Origin: Sycobia sp. Sy_11
Taxonomy: Eukaryota; Arthropoda; Insecta; Hymenoptera; Epichrysomallidae
Length of the DNA stretch: 64,000 bases
Assembly (NCBI GenBank): GCA_018907035.1
Contig: JACCIC010000048.1
Coordinates: forward strand, 2,192,501-2,256,500
Direction of reading: 5' to 3'
Below are positions 1 to 11,073 of the stretch, piece by piece. The notes under the pieces are model-generated. The model was given only the letters and a program-made list of their open reading frames with translations, was not told the DNA's origin and did not search any database. The translations under genes and the position numbers were made by a program. The first letter of the stretch is position 1; each line of letters begins with the position of its first letter.

Positions 1-2
1 GG

Positions 3-940
3 TGTAAAAGTATGTTTCCAGCATTTTTTTTCCAAAATGTGACGTTTTATTGGGAAAACATCGTTACCTATCCTCTATTCAAAGCATCATCCATCGGAAG
101 TTAAAAATCATTCTGATAATTCATGAAATCCGGAACAAAAAAATTTCTCATCTTGCGAGCCAAGAACAATCGAGCCAATTTTTGATTCCCTCTACTGAAC
201 TGAAGCGTATTCCCGTAAGAAAGTTGCGCATTGATGAAAACAAGTGCTACTCAGATGATGCCAAGTCTGGGCTATAGGGCAGATAGAGCAGAATTTCCTA
301 TCTACTATTCTCCAAATAGTTTTTGACCGAAGCCGCAACAGCATTTCTCCGTTAATGCTTGTTTCAAACGAATAAGTTGGGTTCAATACAATGGTTCTTT
401 GATGGTTTCACCACTTGGAAGCAGTTTGTAGTATACACTAAACTTTTAATCCCACCATATGCAGAGCATGATCTTTACGTGAATATTTCGTTTCAGCGTC
501 GATTGGGCGGAACTTTGTGTACGATTTTTTGCATTGAGGGTTATCATAATAAATCGATTTTTCATTATCAGTGAGAGTACGATGTAAAGAATGATTTATT
601 TTGATACCAATGCAGTAACATTTCGGATATGCAAAATCGACATTAGACATATCTCGGCTTATATTCAACGGAACCTGGTTTCCAACCTTTTGAACGAATT
701 CGAATGCTTTTAGGCGTAAAAAACGGCCTGATACATGATGCCTAATGATGGAACTAGTTTTTCTTGATTCTGATACAGATATTCATAAAGCAACGCGTAT
801 AATTCCTCGTCTTCAAAATTTTTCGGCTTTCGGAGTAAACCTTGTTTTCAACTTCAAAATCACAACTTTTCAATCATTTTAACCACTCGCGGGACCTCGT
901 TTCACGAATATTTTTTATGCGTGAGTAAAATTTATTGTAA
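3..940 (-). mobile_element. Mariner family A relic (transposase pseudogene)
   Basis: Decayed Tc1/mariner-type DNA transposon. Bases 3-24 resemble the terminal repeat of the copy at 54165 (shared core AGTAAGTTTCCAGCG with changes). Reading the minus strand, 668-438 gives a mariner transposase stretch containing YYDNPQCKKS, equivalent to the YDNPKRKKSW block that follows the first catalytic aspartate; upstream pieces are in other frames. The right end fades out around 940 without a clear second terminal repeat. It cannot encode a working protein. The family is recognised by alignment with 54165-55060 and with the terminal fragment at 10945-11071. Confidence 0.72.
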
Positions 941-1424
941 TTTTTCTATTTTATTTTTCTTACAACATTTTGTCCTTAATGTTCATATAACAGGCAAACG
1001 ATTATTTATTTATAAGTATTTTGAATATATTGTAATAATTATCTTAAAAATACATTCAAACAGTGACGTATATAATTGAATCACCATCTACGGTACACCA
1101 TATAAATATATGTGTGTAAAGTTTGTTCTGATTCATTTTAGACGATAGTTACAGAGTTTTCAGCATTTAAATATTTTCACATACAACACATCAATTTCTT
1201 CCTAATTTAGGAAACCATACTTTAGCTTGAAAGGAAAGGGAGGTACGAGTACCATGCAACTGGAACTAGGAAGTGAAGTTTAAAAGTCTTGATCAGCTAT
1301 ATTATTTACTGTGATTAGTTAGGTTTTCAAAGGATAATTTAAATAGAATTAATTATTCTTTATCACTTCGAGAATTCCCGCATCTTGTAATGTAGATAGA
1401 GGAGTCAATTAACGATTATACAAG

Positions 1425-1459
<35 letters not shown>

Positions 1460-2774
1460 GTGTTACGATATACTATGTTTGACACGAACGTATGCAAAAT
1501 TACTCCAGCTGAAATTGAAGAAAAGTAAGAAATCTCGAACAATATGATAATATATGTGCAGAAGAGTTGATATACAAATTTATTTATTTTATTTTTTATT
1601 TAAAACCACTTTTTTACTTAAGACCACTTTTCTATAAAAAGAAATATGCTTGCATAGATTTCTAAGTTTGTTAATTACTAACTGTAGCGATAAACGGTAA
1701 TGTTCTGAATTAAGATTCATAAAGAATTACTATCGCAAGATAATGTTCAATCCCCAAGAAAATTATCGTACTCTAATATTTTTACAATAAGAGGTCTAAA
1801 ATCAAATAAATTTTGATAATATACTATCGAATTTTTCTATAAAACTGAAAAATAATATTCATGTAATTATATTATAAAGCTAAAATAAATTTTTTTTATT
1901 TATAATGGCACAAAATATTTATTTTATTTAATTAAGTAATCACAACATCATTTTAGACATATGTGATTCTTCCCATCTACAGGACATTAGGTGCGTGCCT
2001 ATCTTAGCTATGTCAAAAGTCGGTATTGAAAGAATATCAATGTGAATCAACTGTTATGAATATTAAAATGACGCATATAAAATAACTATATATATACATC
2101 GCCTATCCAAACTAACTAGATGCTACCAGATCTGTATAAATTATGAAAATCAAAATGCAACAATAAACATAATGTAAGTAAATCGTTGTTAGTTGTCGAA
2201 TTATTAACCAATGTTTAAATCCAATCAAATACGCAGAAAAAATACGTGGAGTAAATTTGTTGGTTTTTTCTTAGGCATAGCTATCCGTACAATTTGATAT
2301 GCGGAGTGTCGAGAGGGCCGCCGTATAATTTACATTTTTTATTATTATTGGCGGACCGAGGTTAAGGTTATCACCGAAATCGATGACTCAACGAAGGACT
2401 GAATGTGCACCTCTCTCGACCCCTTTCTCACCATGATGAATTTATTTAATTTTTTCTCACTATTGAAAAAACAAATCGATTCTCATTTTCTTAGATTTCC
2501 TTCACAGTCCACGAGAGTCTCCGCATGTATATTTTAGTTCCAACGTCCCAACCGAATATCCAAATCCTGCGTTTTAAATGGGCTATTAAACATTAATAAC
2601 TCAAAAATTAACACCGCTTTACTTAAAATTTTTATTTTATTTTTGCATTTAAATTTTCATAATCTATACAAACGTGGTAATGTATCTAATCAGTTCTAGG
2701 ACAGGCGGTATACTACTGTGATCAAATTTAAAGGTGAATTTCCAATTTCAATTTACTATTGAAAAACTCTATTC
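941..2774. other. AT-rich intergenic or intronic DNA, no gene seen
   Basis: No coding signal. It holds a (TA)n microsatellite at 1425-1457 and a modestly GC-richer patch at about 2270-2570, which I could not match to any family. Both strands are full of stops. Confidence 0.6.
1425..1457. repeat. (TA)n microsatellite
   Basis: Uninterrupted alternating T and A for about 33 bases. Confidence 0.95.
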
Positions 2775-3230
2775 GAAAACATCGACGAATGATTATCGCG
2801 TTAATCAGGTGAAAGAATTTGTGCCTCGAAGTCGTCGACTGATAATCAAAGACCTTGCCGATTCTGTGAGAATTTAATTCGGATCAGCTTAAACCATTAT
2901 GATTGACATTTCGAATTTCAGACGAGTAAAGTCCCGATTGATGCCAAAAACACTCAATTTTTTCAAAATGAGCCTCACGTTAACATCTGCGAAGTGATGA
3001 TTTCGGACTATCAGCTGGTCATCAAACGCATCATTATGGGAGACGAGACTTGAATCTATGCTTACGACCCCGAAACAACCGATCAATCGAATGAGTATCG
3101 GACCTGTGGTGAGACAAGACCTAAAAAAAAACACCGAAACTGGCTTAAAAATCAAGGTCATGTTAACAGGTTCCTTCGATTCTCGTGGTATAAATTCATT
3201 CTCAAATCTAACTAGCATCGGGATAGTTTT
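2775..3230 (+). pseudogene. Mariner transposase fragment
   Basis: Plus-strand relic of a mariner transposase. From 2775 the frame reads VNQVKEFVPRSRRLIIKDLA, the linker and second helix-turn-helix region of GVQW-type mariners. After stops and a frameshift it resumes with VNICEVMISDYQ and then GDET, stop, IYAYDPETTDQSNEYR, where the conserved tryptophan after the first catalytic Asp has become a stop (TGG to TGA). It continues KIKVMLTGSFDSRG, the usual block after the first Asp. The second and third catalytic Asp are absent, so this is a 5'- and 3'-truncated dead copy. No terminal repeats seen. Confidence 0.78.
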
Positions 3231-3682
3231 TCTTATTAAATGTTCAGATCCAGAAGGGAAATTTAGTGTGATCCTATTTCCGATTTGTCCCACTTTTATT
3301 GTCATTTTATATAGGGAACGAGCTTAGATTTTGGTAGGTATAATGAGTTAGAAATTAAACAGAATCTAGTCAGAAAACCTAGAAATTAAAACGATTTATA
3401 TATTATTCTAATTTTGTTTCCTTGACCAAGTGAATAATTTTTTGACTCTTTTAATATTTATTTATTTAAAATAAAAAATATATTTACGTATTTAGGTAAC
3501 GCATACCATTTAATTAGAATTTATAAATTATTTTCTATATGCATTACTACGTATTACGTATTACGATTTACAGTTAACAATTAATAATTATTAATATATT
3601 TTTTTACACTAATTATTGTAAATTTTAATATTAATCACCTCCGTTGAACGTATAAATTATTTTATTTCGATGAAAAAATTTC
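3231..3682. other. AT-rich DNA, nothing recognised
   Basis: Very AT-rich, with short direct reiterations of TACGTATTACG near 3545-3565. No gene or element identified. Confidence 0.6.
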
Positions 3683-3755
3683 CGGCCTCCACTGAGTATC
3701 GAACCCACCACCTTACGATTCGCAAACTAACGCATTATTCACTATGCGATATGCG
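3683..3755 (-). repeat. tRNA-like SINE head or tRNA pseudogene
   Basis: On the minus strand the block has a recognisable tRNA layout: a degenerate A-box region (GCATAGTGAATAATGCG), then GCGAATCGTAAGG, then a clear B box GGTTCGATACTC followed by AGTGGAGGCC. The spacing of A and B boxes fits a tRNA. The aminoacyl stem does not pair and the anticodon arm is weak, so a functional tRNA is unlikely; a tRNA-derived SINE fragment is the better reading. Confidence 0.55.
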
Positions 3756-3882
3756 ATTACTATACTATATTTTGCATATGATCGTACAGTACTTAAAATC
3801 ATATTATAATTTTATAAAGACAAGATAAAACGTATATAATAAGTCAATTTTTTAAATTCATTCCCATGTTAGAAAGGTATGC

Positions 3883-3883
<1 letters not shown>

Positions 3884-3936
<53 letters not shown>

Positions 3937-3982
3937 ATGTATATATATTAAATCTACATACACACACACACACACACACACC
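3884..3982. repeat. (TA)n and (CA)n microsatellites
   Basis: A long (TA)n tract at 3884-3934 and a (CA)n tract at 3958-3982, separated by a 23-base spacer. Confidence 0.95.
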
Positions 3983-4122
3983 AGTGTGGAGTTTTGTTGC
4001 TTTCTCCCATCTGGCGCCTTCCCAGGTTGCGGATAGGCGATGGCTCGCTACAATTTCTAGAGGGCACTGAGCAAATAAAATACTCAGGGCGGACCTCCCA
4101 AATTTAAGGCCAATTATGATTA

Positions 4123-5620
4123 ATGTTTGGTATAAACAAGGATATACCCCAGGGAGTAACTCCGGCAAGACCGGTCAAACATCTCACCGATTCCGATAGA
4201 GTGCAAGCCTCTATGGTCGGTGGTATCCCCTCGGATTCTGGGGAGGGGAAATCAAACATCATCGTAGAGAGTACATTGAATACTAAGGGAGATGTCATGA
4301 CAGATCAAGAAATGACGGATCGAGAAATTTCGATCAGGCGCAAAACAATCATCTAGAGCGACTTGGTGAGAAGATCAGCCGACTGTTGGATTTAGTTAAA
4401 AATAGGCATAACGTGCACAAGACCATTAAGGATCTTGCTCGTTCTATTAATGCCTCATACACATGCATCAGTATGGCAGAGGATGATCTGTTGCAGTATC
4501 ACCGTCCCGGTACTCATGAAGTGGTGACTCAGACTACGCCGAGTCTACGCTCTGATACCAAACGAAGCGCAGCCGAAGGGATGGATTTCACTCCTAAAAC
4601 AGTAGGTATCAGAAAGACGAAAGAACCATCACTGGGCTCAAGGAGACCATCAGAATAAGTTGGAGTACCTACAATGAAGTCTGAGGCCAAGGAAAATCAA
4701 TGGCATACCATCAAGCGCAAGATGCCCAAAGGTAAAGATAAAGAATTACCTAGTGCACGCAGACTTAGTGGACGAAATAGACCTAATTCCATCTTGATTA
4801 AGCCCAATGAAGGAGTTACATACGCGGAGGTACTACGTCAAATAAAGAATGATCCGGAGTTATCTGAAGAATGAAGAATGAAGTCAACAGGATACGCAGA
4901 AATGCAAGCGGTGCCCTGGTACTTCAGTTAGAACGGACAGCCAAAAATGCACATGAGTTGGCTCGCATTGTAGAAACTAAGGTTGGCCATAGTGCATCCA
5001 CTTCGGTCCTGAATAATCTTATTACATTGGGAATTAAAGATATAGACAAGGTTACTACAAAGGATGAGGCTTTAGAGGCTCTGAAATCATACCTCGAACT
5101 AAAGGAGACTAACATACTAATCGCTCGTTCCTTGCGGCAAGCTTATGGGGGTACTCAGACGGCGGTGGTGTCTGTACGATACAGCCAGGCAGCTGAGTTA
5201 CTACTTGCAGGGCATGTTTGCATCGGATGGGTCAGCTGCAGAGTTCGAAATGACGGATCAAGAAATTTCCATCACGCGCAGAAACAATTATCTGGAGCGA
5301 CTTGGTGAGAAGATCAGCCAACTATTGGATTTTGTGAAAGATGGGCATAAAAATAAGGACAGTTGCAGCGTTCGAAAAAAACAGAAATAAGGCGTTGCTT
5401 CAGGTTTTGGCAGACTGTCCATTCAGCGGCCGTGTACTCGGACCCTGACAGAACTAATCTTTGCAGGCACTGTGGAGGAAAAGACCATCTATCTAAGCTG
5501 TGTGTAAACGAGCCCTGCTGTTTACTCTGTAAATGTGAAGGAAATAAAGATATTAATCATACAGCATACAGCTATAAGTGCCCAATCACTGTGGAGTTTT
5601 TAAACAGACATAAAACATGA
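4123..5620 (+). pseudogene. R1-like ORF1 (gag-like, CCHC), frameshifted
   Basis: Remnant of the ORF1 protein that packages element RNA. Pieces in order: an N-terminal part from 4123 (MFGINKDIPQGV), a coiled or basic part at 4386-4658, a segment with ILIKPNEGVTYAEVLRQIKN at 4674-4874 that matches the conserved block before the RRM-like domain of R1-type ORF1s, the RRM-like part at 4871-5220 (GHVCIGWVSCRV at the end), then CCHC knuckles from about 5395 to 5600 (CRHCGGKDHLSKLC and CLLCKCEG). Several frame changes separate the pieces. A 127-bp insertion at 5251-5377 duplicates an upstream ORF1 segment and falls exactly between the RRM-like domain and the knuckles. Confidence 0.75.
5248..5377 (+). 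repeat. Internal duplication within R1-like ORF1
   Basis: Bases 5248-5350 are a diverged direct copy of 4310-4414 (both contain ATGACGGATC and GAGCGACTTGGTGAGAAGAT). The inserted block is bounded by near-identical 20-mers at 5231-5250 and 5358-5377 (CAGYTGCAGMGTTCGAAA), suggesting template switching or slippage at homologous sites. Confidence 0.85.
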
Positions 5621-7488
5621 GAATACTCCAACTGAATACTCACCATTGCGTAGCGGCCCATGACCTACTCAAACAGACCATAAAGGAGCTAGGAATAAAC
5701 ATTGCTGTAATCTCCGAACCATATTGTGACAGAGACAGACCACAGCGCTGGATAAGTGATGCAAACAATAGAGCGGCCCTCTGGATTGGTCAAAATAGGC
5801 AGGTACTAAAGCAGTCGAGTCATCGGAGCGAATTGATATCCTGGGCCAAAATACAAGAAATATACGTCTTTAGTGTATATGCTCCTCCAAGTTAGACGGA
5901 CAAGCAGTTTGAAATTCTTGTAGCTAAATTAGTTGATGAACCCATGGACAAGAAACCATTATTAATCGCTGGCGATTTTAACGCGTGGTCCACAGCCTGG
6001 GAAGGCCCTTCAACAAATAACAGAGGTAGTATGATGCTTGATGTCCTTAATTCTCTTCAACTCCACGTAGTTAATAAGGGATTTGAATCCACTTTCATTA
6101 GGGGAGATAATCCATCAGTCATTGATGTAACATTCGACAGTGATGACCTGATTTAGCAGATCCTTAATTGGAGAGTAAGCGACCTTTACACTCACAGTGA
6201 TCACAGAGCGATCTTGTACGAGATTGCAGAGAAGAAAGTGAAGAACATGTGCAATGAGTGGATGCCCACATGGAAATGGAACATCAGATCGCTAGACTGT
6301 GAAGTGTTCGCCACTATAATATCAGAAGAGCGTTTAGAATATGGTGCACCAAGCCATCTGGAAAATGCACTCATGAAACATATCTCTGAAGCATGTGATG
6401 CATCGATGACTAGGACTGAGAGCGGATTTATACATCGCCAATCTGTCTACTGGTGGACAAATGAAATTGTAGAATTGCGCAAGCAATGTCATCGCGCACG
6501 TAGACTTACCCAAAGAGCCCGCATCCATCGTGATACGTTTAATAGTTTATTTAAAGAAGCACAAAGAGACGCTTGTCAAGGCCATTAAGGCAAGCAAACG
6601 TCGATGCTGGCTTGAACTGTACGCAGAGGCCAACAATGACTTATGGGGACGACCATACAAAACAGTCATGGCACGATTGAGTAGGGCACCAACGCAACCC
6701 TCTAGCACGGTATTGATTGATAAGATTGTTTCCGCTCTCTTTCCTAATGACATCCAAGGGACTGTACTGCGTACGCAACACTCGAACGATATACATCCTA
6801 TAACAGAAATGAAGCTACATAATGCTTACGCTAATATTAGAGACAGTGCTGCCCCTGGTCCTGACGGTATCCCTAATGTTGCAATTAAGTTGGCGATACA
6901 GAAGAACCCATCTATATTTCTAAAAGTTTATAATGCTTGTCTTCTTGAGGGTATTTTTCCTGATTGCTGGAAAACTCAAAGGCTAGTTCTGTTACTTAAG
7001 GGCAATAAGCTACTTGATGATCCGTCATCACACAGGCCATTGTGTATGCTCGATTCGGTGGGTAAAATATTTGAAAAAATAATATGTAGCCGGCTGGAAG
7101 CATTCACTGAAGGATTGCACGGCTTATCCTCACGCCAATTTGGATTTCGGAAATCAAAGTCAACAGTCGATGCTATTAAACTGATAGTGTGTATCGCAGG
7201 AAATGCAATCAGTGGTAAGAGATGGAAAGGTGGCACTCAACAGTATTGTGCCATTGTTGCTCTAGTGGTCAAGAAAGCCTTCAACTCAGAGCGCTGGTCT
7301 TCTATTATGAATTCTATTAAAGAGTTCGGAGGACCTGGTGATCTACAGAATGTCGTGGCCAGCTACTTTGAGAATAGGATAATATTTTACCGAACGGATG
7401 AAGGCATTGTATCGCATAAGGTTACTGCGGGAGTCCCCCAGGGCTTGGTTATGGGACCCATATTGTGGAATATTATGTATGAAACACA
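5617..7488 (+). pseudogene. R1-like ORF2: endonuclease and partial reverse transcriptase
   Basis: Starts with ATG at 5617, overlapping the end of ORF1. The endonuclease is seen as VISEPY (catalytic Glu), GDFNAWSTAW (Asp and Asn), PSVIDVTF (Asp) and YTHSDHRAIL (SDH motif, about 6185-6215). In-frame stops occur after YAPPS (5893) and at 6154, and a frame change lies near 6560. The reverse transcriptase part (6530-7488) shows AAPGPDGIPN, a QFGFRKSKSTVDA block and GVPQGLVMGPILWN, where the usual GVPQGS serine is changed. The catalytic YVDD box would lie downstream and is lost. Non-functional. An R1 assignment rather than a related I-superfamily clade rests on motif wording only. Confidence 0.8.
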
Positions 7489-7680
7489 AAATTTCAAGCA
7501 AACGTGACGTAAAAAATCGTAAACAATCAGCTGACAAACACACGCTAATGGAGATATGGCGCTCAAATTTCATACGAACATCAAGGAAGGTTGTACCAAA
7601 ATAGGAAAAAAAAAATTTACCGATTCAGTTTACGCGCGGAGTTTAAATGCACCAGTCCGGGTCAAATTTGATCATATGGT
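7489..7680 (-). mobile_element. Probable mariner 5'-end fragment
   Basis: The R1-like element ends abruptly and a new sequence begins. Read on the minus strand it starts near ATGATCAAATTTGACCCGG and runs through a 5'-leader-like stretch to the R1 junction. I associate this start with the terminal repeat of a GVQW-type mariner family, from memory of the family's general form, so the call is tentative. It contains no coding motif. Confidence 0.38.
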
Positions 7681-9265
7681 ATATGATCACGATCTAATCT
7701 CTAGCTCAATTCTATATTGAATTTTAGTACATTATAGTATTATCAGTACACATAAAACCAATGATATGGATTTCGCTACGACTTTTATAAACTTATTTAC
7801 AGAAGCAATTAAAAATCTAATAAAATAATTTATTGCATTAAATTTTACTCATAATGTTTCTTATTCATTATTTTTACTCATATTTCGTCCAATAAATATA
7901 TCTTAATATATCTTAACGATATATGAAGAGTCAAACATTGAAAAGAGAAAAATGGAATCTTAGCAGAAATTTGTTGAAAAAAATAAATTAAAGTTTTGAA
8001 ATGTTTCGTCCGAGGCCATTAGAGGGCATTGTCATTATTATATAGTCATTTATAGTTGAATGTACTACTTTTTGTAATTCTGATCGTCCAAACCTCAAAT
8101 TATAACATTATAATAATTTATTATATAAACTATTGGAATAAGTGAAAACATTTATCATTTTGAGATATTCTTCTTTATCATTATTTAATTTTTCCTTCCG
8201 CAAGTAAAATAGTTATCTTCATATACTTAATACTGGATTCATTAATACTGCAATCATTATTAACTTTTCGTTCCATATATACCTCTAAGATTAGACCATT
8301 ACCCACCTTACTGACCAACCATTTGGGTTGTCTATGGCGAAATCTTTACAAACTTTAAATAATATTCTTAAGCCAACTAGTTCTGAAATTCAATTTTTCT
8401 CTTTTAAATCCTTAACTAATCATGGGTTAATTTGTTATATATCTTTTAACTGTGTAATAATTTACACAAATTGAAAACTACTAAGTTTGCAAGGAATCAA
8501 CTCTTAGTCTATTACTAGTAAAAAATTAATGGGTATGTGTGGAATAAATAATCAAAGTTTAAAAATCTTTCTGGAAAAACTTTAAATAAAGCACTAACAC
8601 GTTTAAATCGGAATTAAAGGAAGAAGAATGTGATAAAGGAGAAAACAACAAAAAGAAAAAATATATAAAGAAGTATGTGTGATTGACTATTCAATAAATA
8701 TGTTTATAACTCAATTATATTATGCAATATAATAAAAAGCTAGAAAAGGTAAACCTGAATAATAAATATGTAATTGCTATACTATGTCGGTTAGACAATT
8801 GTATATTGACTTATTAGGTATTTTCTTATCGTGACGTACTTCAAATTTAATCAATTATTATATATATTCTTTAAAAAAAATTTATATCAAAGATCAAGTC
8901 TCAAAAATATTGTAAAATTTTTGGTTATAAAGCTTAATAAAAACTTAAGTCAGAAGAGGAGAGCTTTGATAGGTATATTAAATTTTTCATATTGGTACAG
9001 ATAACCACTACGGCAACTAGACTCGTTTAATTAATGCTTTTCAATTCTTATGTTTCGACTACTCCTCAGAAGTACTTGTTTGATTATGTAAACCTCATTG
9101 AAATAATGTAACAAAAATTATTTAAACTAAAAGCAACCGACCTATACGTGAAAGCCGCGTAAAAGTTGATTGCACCTTTTATACTACGTATACGAATGGT
9201 TTTATTACAGTCAACAGTGCAACTCTTTAGAATAATCTGCGCGCATGTGTTTTACGCATTCATTC
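7681..9265. other. AT-rich DNA, no gene seen
   Basis: About 1.6 kb of AT-rich sequence with no long frame and no recognised repeat. A purine-rich stretch lies at 8610-8680. Confidence 0.6.
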
Positions 9266-9604
9266 ATTCATTAGTTGTGCTCATGCGATCTTTGTTAAAT
9301 TCTGAAATCCATTTTTTAATCATTGAATATAATAAAGCGGACTCCTTCAATGTAGAATCTCGTTATTTTTTTAAGTAAAGTGGTACTAATCCTTTTAAAT
9401 GGAAGTATTTGATGACCGCACGAGTTTCAAAGTTTTTTATTTTCACATAAGCAATAGAGGCATTGTTGTCAGTAGACTCTTAAATGTTTAATAATCGAGC
9501 AATTATTCTGAAAAGTGATACAAAAGTTAGTGAGATGTATTACTATAGATTAAAAACCAGAAATTTGTCCTGCCAGCACCTTCTCATGGTCACACCGGAA
9601 ATTT
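9266..9604 (-). mobile_element. Mariner family B terminal fragment
   Basis: Aligns over its length with 12000-12356 of the complete family B copy: shared or near-shared blocks are the start of the transposase frame (ATAAAAGTATTTTATGAC versus GGAAGTATTTGATGAC), the AGAGGCATTGTT/AGAGGCATCTTG block, and the terminus CCACCCTCCTA. The end at 9604 is followed by TA, the mariner target. Only the 5' (transposase N-terminal) third remains. It is clearly more diverged than the copies at 11074 and 57726. Confidence 0.72.
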
Positions 9605-9721
9605 GTCGCCCCACCCTCCTAGATACTAAATTCCAATGATACAAATATAGCAAACCTATTTTAAAATTTCAGCTGTTCAACTTGTTATTGCTCAACTTTC
9701 TAATGAAAAAGTATTTAAATA
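9605..9721. other. Short spacer between mariner fragments
   Basis: About 115 bp of AT-rich DNA. If mariner D (9722-10942) inserted into a family A copy, the other half of family A should be here, but I cannot recognise it. Confidence 0.4.
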
Positions 9722-10942
9722 TTAGGAGGCAAACTTAGTTTCCGACCTTTTTTAATGGCACAAGGATATTTATGATGGAAAATGGATAAAAGTTAGCTTA
9801 ATCAAAATATTTTCCGTTATTTTTTACTGCTTATCTCCAACTTTCTGGCAATAAGGCGATACTGTTTGAAGAACGATGATACGGTTTGAAGAACGATGAC
9901 GGTTTCACGGCAATCCAATCATCCACAAATTCTTGCACTTCTTGAAAATGTTGGAAGTGCGTATCAATCAGGTCGTGTTGCACCGTACGCTGGGTACGTC
10001 AACACTTCCCATTCGCGCTTCAACAGGATACTTTCGACGGTTATTGCAACATGTGGCCGAGTGTTGTCATGCAAGTCAATGATTTTGCGTCTATTGCTCG
10101 CGATTGCTGATTTATGTTCGATCACTTTCTGTTGCAAATCATTCAGTTGACGTTTGTATACCTCGAAAGTGACGGTTTATTCGGGTTTAGTAGCTCGAAG
10201 TACAGCTCGTAGTACACCCTGTTGGTCACACCAAATGCATAGCAATACCTTTTGGCCGTGAATGTTCCATTTTGATTTCGATAGAGACAGTTAGCTCGGG
10301 TTCGCCCATGACATTTTGCGCTTAGGATTGTTATAGTAGATCCACTTTTCATCACCAGTCACAATACGCCACAGAAAACTCTTATTGTTTTGCCTGGCAA
10401 GCAAAGACAGTGCGATGGCATCCATTTTCCTTCTTTATGAATTTTTCTCATCGCATGTAAACGTTTGAAAACTGCTCTGTCACTGACTCCTAATTTATTA
10501 GCGAGATCTTTCTGCGTTTGAGCTGAGTTTTTGTCCAATAAATCTTGCAATTCACTATCTTCAAACGTTTTCGGTTTTCCAGAACGTTCTTTGTCATTAA
10601 CAGCAGTATCTCGACTTCTAAACCACTGAAACCACTCTTTATATATTGTAAGCGATGAAGCTTATTCGCCATAACATTTTTTAACAAAACGATAAGTTTC
10701 TGCTACATTTATTTTCAAATCAAAATAGTGCTAAAGGACATGACGGAAAAACAATTTATCACAATTCATTTTTCACCGATCAAAACATTATAATGTTTAC
10801 AAAAATGATGGCGCATGTTAACTGAATTTTATTGGTAAATGCCGAAACTAAAAAAAAAGTAGTAGATCCGACACATACGACTTTTCGTACTACTTATATC
10901 ACCATCTAAACATCAAAGTCGGAAACTAAGTTCGCCTCCGAA
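9722..10942 (-). mobile_element. Mariner family D, complete ends
   Basis: Inverted termini of about 28 bp: the left end begins TTAGGAGGCAAACTTAGTTT and the complement of the right end begins TTCGGAGGCGAACTTAGTTT. Both are flanked by TA (9720-9721 and 10943-10944), the expected target duplication. Length 1221 bp fits mariner. The enclosed transposase is on the minus strand and broken. The right flank (10945-11071) is the terminus of a family A copy, so D appears nested in A. Confidence 0.88.
10143..10687 (-). pseudogene. Mariner D transposase relic
   Basis: Minus-strand pieces in order: a first DNA-binding part with FSGLEVEILL (a decayed WFxRFRSxD block) and SELQDLLD in shifted frames (10687-10490), the second helix-turn-helix with AQTQKDLANKLGVSDRAVFKRL (10550-10359), then after several frame changes a piece of the catalytic domain (10355-10143: VYYELYFELLNPNKPS, equivalent to GVVYYELLKPNE). 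The first catalytic Asp block is corrupted (KSGSTITI), and the second and third Asp blocks are not recoverable in frame. Dead. Confidence 0.75.
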
Positions 10943-10944
10943 TA

Positions 10945-11071
10945 TAATGCTGCAAGAGTATTGACAGATACACAACATTCAAATAGAACATATGAGATTT
11001 GACATTTATACCCGGGATCCACTGGTGACGCCATATTTTAATAAACGCTGGAAACTTACTTGTACATCCAA
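10945..11071 (-). mobile_element. Mariner family A terminal fragment
   Basis: Matches 54945-55055 closely (shared GACAGATRYACAAC, GATCCACTGGTGACGCCAT, AACGCTGGAAACTTAC). It is the transposase-proximal end of a family A mariner, isolated by insertion of mariner D on its left and abutted on its right by family B at a TA (11072-11073). Confidence 0.82.
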
Positions 11072-11073
11072 TA

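Larger units (their letters stand above)
4085..7488 (+). mobile_element. R1-like non-LTR retrotransposon, 3' truncated
   Basis: A LINE-type element with two overlapping open reading frames in the standard order: a nucleic-acid-binding ORF1 with zinc knuckles (4123-5620), then an ORF2 starting at 5617 with an apurinic-type endonuclease and reverse transcriptase. The ORF2 start MRILQLNTHH and the motif GDFNAWSTAW resemble the R1 clade. The element stops inside the reverse transcriptase at about 7488, where sequence of a mariner-like fragment in the opposite orientation begins. No poly(A) tail or target duplication could be seen. Confidence 0.8.

Noticed and set aside
4123..5620. CRISPR-like or tandem array from the repeated ORF1 block
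   Set aside because: Only two diverged copies about 0.9 kb apart inside a retrotransposon ORF; explained by an internal duplication.
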